Source of the DNA: Corbicula japonica
Taxonomy: Eukaryota; Mollusca; Bivalvia; Venerida; Cyrenidae
Direction of reading: 5' to 3'
Length of the DNA: 64,000 nt
NCBI GenBank assembly: GCA_038501625.1
Contig: JAZAYU010000006.1
Location: 14,076,638 to 14,140,637 of the forward strand
Part shown: one piece after another, positions 58,331 to 64,000 of the stretch
Numbering within the stretch: the first letter of the stretch is position 1
Layout: each line of letters opens with the position of its first letter
The notes under the pieces: model-generated
Seen by the model: the letters and a program-made list of their open reading frames with translations, nothing else
What the model was told of the DNA's origin: nothing
Databases searched by the model: none
Made by a program: the position numbers and the translations under genes

Positions 58331-58423
58331 ACTTATGTGAACAACAATCGAATACCAGAACAAGAGTATGTGATACTGGATGAACAAGATTCTGTTTACC
58401 TTGGGCATGATCATATCCTTTCA
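58331..58423 (+). CDS. CEP170-family FHA-domain exon 3
   Basis: Acceptor TTTTCTTTCAG and donor TCA|GTAAAT bound 31 phase-0 codons. TYVNNNRIPEQEYVIL matches CEP170 TFVNDVRIPEQTYITL, completing NG-T-x-VN-x-x-I of the FHA domain. DSVYLGHDHI is the last strand, parallel to the vertebrate DKLRFGYD. With the 56-codon first exon, the four exons give 158 residues and the FHA domain ends near residue 155. The next exon should start in phase 0. Confidence 0.95.
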
Positions 58424-58526
58424 GTAAATCAAACATTTACATACATTGAAATCAGTTGGGAAAGCATTGCCTGCCAGATCATGCACTGAATTTGGTTTCT
58501 TATTCTATGAAAATGCCTTGATTGGA
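58424..58526. other. Short intron stretch
   Basis: The frame would read on to TGA at 58487 if the donor is skipped, giving a short alternative C-terminus. No other feature. Confidence 0.4.
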
Positions 58527-59740
58527 ACTACCCTTTCTTCCATGTCCTTTCCACGACCATAACGTATTTCAACGTGACAAAATTTTGACTTCCCAAAACC
58601 CGACCCTGTTTTACCAGAGGACGCCTGAAACCTATTTAAACGTATACAAAAAATAGCTTTTCAAAACCCGACCCTGTTTTCCCGTTGGAAACCCGTCGAT
58701 TTTTATTTCTTTTTATTAAAAAGTCCTTATTATGGCTAATATTTAGAAGAACACGGAATCATCGATCAGTATTTTTACACTATTAGTCCTTTGAACGCAT
58801 CACATATTTTCTCTCAAATATTATTTAGTAAGATATTTTTTACATGTGACTTAGATAATCTGATAAGAAAATTAGGGAGTTTAAAAAGTCAAATTTTAAG
58901 GAAAAAATCTAATTACAGTGTTGCTGTTTCTTCATCTTTTATTGTCAAAATAAAAATGTGGCTCCAAAACAGTTATCCATTATGTAAGAAAATACCTATA
59001 TCTACCTAGTAATTACTTAAAAATGACATTTTTTGCAATGGCATAAAAATTAATGACTGTTAATTAGATTAATTGATTTACGGAATTTTCCGTTTCAGTC
59101 TTCCAGCGATAAACCTAATTTTTCACCCATTAAGTAAAAGAGCATTGTGATTTGGTATTTTAACGCACTATTCTAGATATGCATATTCCACCTTTTTTAC
59201 AGAAGAAAGACCGTAACGTTAGATAATGTGTATTACAGTTATTTAATCGGGTTTCTTACCATGTCGAAAATTCCGAATTTCGTTAAAATGTAGAATACCT
59301 GCAATGGACAAAAGCGTATATGCTTTATTCAAACATACGCTTATCAACGGGCATTAAAAAAAAATTATGCAGATTTACGTTATGGGTATTAAAATCGTGA
59401 AAAAAGCATACATTTAAATATGTTTCGGGCTTCTTCCAGTAAAACAGGGTCGGGTTTTGAGAAGTCAAAATTTTGTCACGTTTAAATACGTTAGGGACGT
59501 CCGTCCGGAAAACAGGGTCGGGCCCGGAAAGGATATATAAACCTTCATGATAAGGGCGATCAGTGTATATCCAGATCAGCTTGCACATTTGGTCATCTAA
59601 TCAGGATCTGCACTCTTCACTTTTTAATTTATTAGGATATTTCTGACTAAAAAGTGACCAGTTCAGATCCTGACTAGCTGATCTGGACCTACACTGGTAA
59701 CATATGCTACAAAAATTTGTATATAATGGAGTAAATGGTA
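58527..59740. mobile_element. Double-hairpin MITE split by a 987-bp TIR element (second composite copy)
   Basis: ACTACCCTTTCTTCCATGT precedes the insert, ATATATAAACCTTCATGATA follows it. The hairpin blocks GGGCGATCAGTGTATATCC and GATCTGGACCTACACTGG and the end AATGGAGTAAATGGTA complete the MITE. The architecture equals that at 21206-22432. Confidence 0.9.
58546..59532. mobile_element. Nested 987-bp TIR element, second copy
   Basis: CCTTTCCACGACCATAACGT at the left and the GGAAAGG end at the right, with CAGGGTCGGG and GTCAAAATTTTGTCACGTTT blocks mirrored. The interior aligns with 21225-22205 along its length (for example AGAACACGGAATCATCGATC in both), at high identity with small indels. Confidence 0.9.
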
Positions 59741-59800
59741 AAAATAAATTTGCATTTACCTAGTCATATTAATTTTTTGCTTTTGGATTTATATCTATAG

Positions 59801-59924
59801 GCTATTTCTGGCCAAGAAGTGAACTGTGTAGATCCCAAACAGACTAAGGGGATATGCAGGCTGATTTGGATTTACACTGGTCACACACAGGGTATAAAGC
59901 CCTATCCATGAAGTAAAGGGTTAA
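59801..59924. mobile_element. Half copy of the double-hairpin MITE
   Basis: GGCTATTTCTGGCCAAGAAG (linker), GTGAACTGTGTAGATCCC, GGATTTACACTGGTCACACA and GAAGTAAAGGGTTAA: the right hairpin and right end only. Confidence 0.8.
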
Positions 59925-60018
59925 GCAGGGTTCAATTGGAGTTTCAAAGCAGGGCTTAGACTTGCTACTTTTGGTCAAACAAGCTCCCGTGCATGGGAAG
60001 ATATTATGCATTGCTTCT

Positions 60019-60119
60019 GTGCCCAAGGTTATAAAACTGAGCAGGGAAACCAGTCTCCAATCAGATGCTTGAGATTGGAGACTGGTTTCGCTGCTCAGTT
60101 TTATAACCTTTAGCCCTGG
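60019..60119. mobile_element. Snap-back MITE, short palindrome
   Basis: GTGCCCAAGGTTATAAAACT pairs with AGTTTTATAACCTTTAGCCC. The inner arm is shortened to GAAACCAGTCTCCAATCAGA, giving a compact stem. Confidence 0.92.
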
Positions 60120-61250
60120 TTCTGCCATAGATAAGCTACTGACGGTTCCTTGCTTTCATTTGGATTTGATGCCATGCTTCATTTGCACTCTGAGAAGTGA
60201 ACCCTTCTGTTGCCATTAATTGAATAACTGTATGGAGTTCTTAAATCATCCATGTAAAGTCAACTTTTGGTAACAATGCCAGAAGTTTTGAACTTTAGTG
60301 TAGATTATAGTTGATTTGTAATGGGATTAGTGAAATACACTTGAGATAAATACTGAGATTATAAATACTTTATTACATAATGATCTTTCAATACCTTAAA
60401 TACTAAATACTAGCATGTGTTATGGCAATGTCATATTGATCTGCTGGTTTATTTTGCTCACTCTGTCCATTTGTCTCTGAGCAGGCTGATAATTTGGGTG
60501 GCCAAGGGTTAACCACAACACTGATGATCCAAATCTTGGCTTTTAAACCTGTCCTGCTACATCTAGACAGTTTAATAATTTCCCACCAGTGTAGACCCAT
60601 ATCCAGAAACCACATGCACTTAAGTCTGGTCAGATCTATTATATACTGAACAAAAATGAAAACTTACCAGTTTTTAATTTCAAATATTTACTCAGTGATG
60701 ATTTATTTTATCTTTAATTCAATTTGTGGTATTTGCACATATCTGGACATTTGATAAAGCGGGAAGATGTTGTTATTTTTTCACAGAGGTCAAGGTTATC
60801 TCCTCTTTCCTAAATAATGATGATATCAACATTTTTTTTTACATAAAAGCCTAAAACAGATTATTTGACTGTCAAATTAAGAAGTTTATGGCATGTTGAG
60901 AAGGAAAAACAGAATCTTTAAATCCCAGAGTTGCAAAGAAATAAGATACAGTTATTTGAATATCTATTTTAGCAAATTACCTCCCTTTTAATCAGCTATC
61001 AGTGTGTGTGAACTTATGTAAATACCCTCAAGTGCCTGTTGTCATCTCTGTCAAACCTTCTGTACTCAAGGATTTCACTTCATTTCCAGTATTAAAGAAA
61101 TTTGGCCACATAAATGTTTGTATGGGATTTTAATTCTTCAAAAATAAACTTTCAAAGTTTATAATTTTTGACTGAATTATTGCCCTTGAAATGTCAGATA
61201 TTATGAATTTTAGATGTTGGGAGGTTTTCCTTAACTGTGTTCACATAGTA
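60120..61250. other. Intronic sequence, expected to hold a missing exon but none recognised
   Basis: The phases of 58423 (ends phase 0) and the coding block at 61262 (needs an upstream exon ending in phase 2 if its ATG is not a start) suggest a small exon in this interval. I could not identify one. Confidence 0.35.
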
Positions 61251-61261
61251 TAGCATTCAAA

Positions 61262-61408
61262 ATGGAGAGACTAGAAGAGGGTCATAGTCACCAATGCACC
61301 GGCCAGGAAGGGGAAACAATCTTCACAGAGATAGAGGATGAGTTACCTCCCTGGGCAAACACTAGCAATGGCTCCCAGGACTTGCAGAGTCCCATGGCAG
61401 AATGTCAG
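61262..61408 (+). CDS. Probable downstream exon of the CEP170-like gene (or alternative first exon)
   Basis: 49 codons from MERLEEGHSHQCTGQEG through EIEDELPPWANTSNGSQD to a donor CAG|GTAAAT at 61409, phase 0. Acidic and Ser/Gly/Pro-rich, like the disordered region after the CEP170 FHA domain. The upstream frame is open only to an acceptor-like GTTCACATAG (ending 61250), which would add IAFK and require a phase-2 junction not offered by 58423. Either a small exon is missed in between, or the ATG at 61262 starts a transcript lacking the FHA domain. CEP170 identity for this exon rests on position and composition, not on motif. Confidence 0.6.
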
Positions 61409-62968
61409 GTAAATAAACGAGATAACAAGAAAATACTTGTCACCAGCATGATCAGAAAACGTGACTTAAAAGTTTAGTTGGTCTCATCAGTGCAATGATC
61501 AGTGATGTCAGAATTGATTGAGGGATATTTTAGCTCCAGATTCTGGGATCTTTTTGTCCTTTTATTTGGTGAACATACCATTTATATGGCCTTGCAAGTG
61601 GGATAACTAAGCAGGTAATAATACTTACGAATAGAAATTATGTCACTTCATTAGCAAATCTGCTGGCAAATTATAACCTTAAATAACTATATGAGAATAA
61701 TTATGTTGATTGTATACTTAAAGCCACTTTTTCTGATGATACAACGTCGACACTTTAGTGTGTGTAAACATCTTGTAGCACAACACATTGTGTGTTGATG
61801 TAAATCACTTCATTTAATGCCACATTCATAGAATACACAATGCTAACCAATTATTAACATTATGAAAGTGCAATATTTCTTAAAAATGAATCAGAAAAGT
61901 AACAATAACATTAAAGTTCAATATTCCACATTTGTAAATTTATCTTGAGTTTCATGATTATTTTTTATTTTAAAATTTCTTTTTTTCATGTCAGGATTAC
62001 TGTTTTGTTGTTATGTAGACCCTTAAAAAACATAACAAAAATTTGGCTTTATTGGTTATAAATAGGACATTGATCGTCTATCAATACCACATTTGCCTAA
62101 GAAAAGAATATGTTAAGATATTTTTCTTTACAACCAAATTGTAACATTATCAGATGAAGGATCTTTTTAACCAAATTATATGGTCCACTTTGTTGATAAA
62201 ACAGCCATTTGTTAAGTGGACATGTATTTATCAGCAAACAAATCTTTGTTTTTCCATTACTCTTAAATAAATAATTCGATTTTTAGTGGTATTTTTTTCT
62301 ATTCATAAGTTGTCCAAAATCAAACAAAGTGAATATTCATAAATGCTATAAAAAGTGATTGCATATTACTTAGACCTTAATTTTTCAAAGCAGAACAACA
62401 TTTTTAATGCAGTTTTAAATTTGGTAACGGTAAATTTCAAATGCTCGACTACATTAACACAAGTGTTAACAAATTAATGCACCTGTTAATTGAGATTATC
62501 GTCTGAATACTGATTTCAAAGATTTGATTAAGTCAACCACCACCTATTACTTTACAATAGATTAAGAGAGAACAAGTCAATGTTTTTGTTATTCTGCTTT
62601 AATTGTTCTCTGCTATTTGTATGAAAGTGATTATGAATCAGCACTATGCTTGAATTAATTCATTACTAATTGTTGTGTGTGAATATAAATTAGACACATA
62701 TTTTATAAGCTTTCTGTTGAAATGGAAGTTAATGTTTTATGGGGGCATTTGAATTCATTTAATTGAATTTTACTTGAGATTTATTGTCTTTGGCAATACA
62801 GGTATGTTTTTTTTCTGTTTTCATCCTCAGTTTTTATTGGGCCTGAATTCCTTATAATTATTATTTTGAAATTATTAAAGCATTATAAATTTGAAGCCAT
62901 ACTGGGATCAAATTTTATTTCAGACTGTTGTAAGAGTGCAAAGGTTACTCATTTAAATAGGAAAATAA
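61409..62968. other. Intronic AT-rich sequence, no exon recognised
   Basis: AATACAG|GTATGT near 62805 has a strong donor-like site but no clear open exon before it. Otherwise nothing recognised. Confidence 0.45.
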
Positions 62969-63042
62969 AGTCGCCATTTCAGCCAATCAGATGCTTGAGA
63001 TTTGAGACTGGTTTCCATGCTCAGTTTTATAATCTTGGTCAC
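62969..63042. mobile_element. Snap-back MITE, right half only
   Basis: GTCGCCATTTCAGCCAATCA through TGAGACTGGTTTCCATGC to AGTTTTATAATCTTGG. The left arm is missing. Confidence 0.85.
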
Positions 63043-63238
63043 AGGGTGTCAGGTGTTTCATTCATTACTGCTGCAATAATATGAACATGAATTATTTTAG
63101 AGGCATCACTTTGTCTATTGGGGAAGTTGTCTTAATCAACAGTAAAATTTGTAAGTCTAGAAGAGCAGTGAAAACTAATAGAATGTCAAGGACTTACATT
63201 GCATTGTCATCAACTTTCCTATGCCTTTATTTTACTAG

Positions 63239-63278
63239 ATCATTTCGACAGCACCTGGTGTGCACCCCCAATTACCAG
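63239..63278 (+). CDS. Weak candidate exon
   Basis: The acceptor CCTTTATTTTACTAG has a good pyrimidine tract. Forty bases follow, reading IISTAPGVHPQLP plus one base, to a GTGTGC donor-like site. Phase 0 at the start would fit the donor at 61408. The donor is poor and the exon is tiny, so this may be chance. Confidence 0.2.
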
Positions 63279-64000
63279 GTGTGCCTCCTCCATAATTTTC
63301 CTAGTTTTTTTGAATATGAATATTAGATAAGAAATATTAATAATAAAGCAGAATGCAATATTTTAGAATAAAAATAGTAAGGTGCTCGTTTTGGAAGACC
63401 TCAAACATCCATTTGCTGATTTTGAAGATATGATTATTTGGTTTTGTTTCGAGGGTTTGTATATTTGTATATTCCAAGCTGCCCCCCCCCCCCCCTAACA
63501 TCTAACATCTGGTACACGATCTGCCCCTGTATTTAGCAATCTTCATAAAATCCAGCTGAAGTTAAGCAATAATATTTATATTCCTTTACCACTTCTTAAG
63601 ATGACAGATTTTACATGCATAAATTTGTTTTGATTTTTTGCAAGCAACGAGACCCAGTTGGATATTTCTACGCATGTTTTCCCACAAGTGTTTTGGTAGG
63701 TTGTATTTTATTGCATCATGGTAGCATGCAATGTTATGGCTCTGTTTTTTCTGTTATATTTATATTTGATCAGTTTATCATTTTTTCTGTTTGTGTCCCA
63801 TATGTTTCATGGAAACTAGGGTAATGCTGATTTTTCCCTGACTGGTATAAATGGTCATAATATATTTAATATGACACTTAAATTGAGTTTCAAAGGTCAA
63901 ATGCTGTTTTCATTAGGTGGTTAGTTTGTTCATAAACTTGCTTTGATCATAAAACATGTATTTATTTTTATTTCTATCATAAAATGGAGGCTGTATGTTT
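63279..64000. other. Intronic sequence to window end
   Basis: A homopolymeric C tract of about 15 bases lies at 63482-63496. No exon or element end recognised. The remaining CEP170-like exons must lie beyond 64000. Confidence 0.5.

Overview
This is animal nuclear DNA: AT-rich, intron-rich and crowded with repeats, with no long ORF apart from one transposase. The repeat types (double-hairpin elements ending in TTAACCCTTTCCTCC, snap-back elements, a Helitron-like element with 156-bp internal repeats, several minisatellites) and the divergence of the one recognisable host gene suggest a mollusc, most likely a bivalve. That assignment is inference. No bacterial operon, CRISPR array, rRNA or intact tRNA gene is visible.

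The host gene lies on the + strand and is the 5' part of a CEP170-family centrosomal protein gene. Three exons encode its FHA domain (39820-39942, 53559-53648, 58331-58423). All have consensus splice sites and all junctions are in phase 0. At least one good upstream first coding exon (31338-31505) and two weaker candidates (5010-5090, 11683-11793) also end in phase 0, which suggests alternative promoters. A likely downstream exon is at 61262-61408 and a weak one at 63239-63278. The long C-terminal part of the gene must lie beyond the window. Two small coding-like blocks at 1409-1447 and 2452-2502 may be the tail of an upstream gene.

Layout: 1-990, 33-bp tandem array; 1.4-3.5 kb, possible exons and 41-bp arrays; 5.0-11.8 kb, candidate first exons among MITEs; 12.1-13.1 kb, 58-bp satellite; 14.9-15.9 kb, 43-bp satellite; 17.6-19.2 kb, TIR element; 21.2-22.4 kb, composite nested element; 25.56-27.09 kb, complete Tc1-like transposon with an intact 339-aa DD34E transposase; 31.3 kb, best first exon; 32.5-34.7 kb, large inverted repeat; 39.8-40.4 kb, first FHA exon running straight into a minisatellite; 43.3-48.3 kb, a 27-bp minisatellite split by three elements whose ends can be read to the base; 51.4-52.75 kb, nested foldback elements; 53.6-58.4 kb, remaining FHA exons with two TA-flanked elements between; 58.5-59.7 kb, a second copy of the composite element; 61.3 kb to the end, downstream exon(s) and intron.

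The strongest observations concern genome dynamics. A double-hairpin MITE family has paired (compensatory) stem changes and seems to have seeded a satellite array. The same nested insertion sits at the same site in two MITE copies, with an empty-site copy also present. A splice donor forms the first unit of an adjacent tandem repeat. No new defence or metabolic system is supported.
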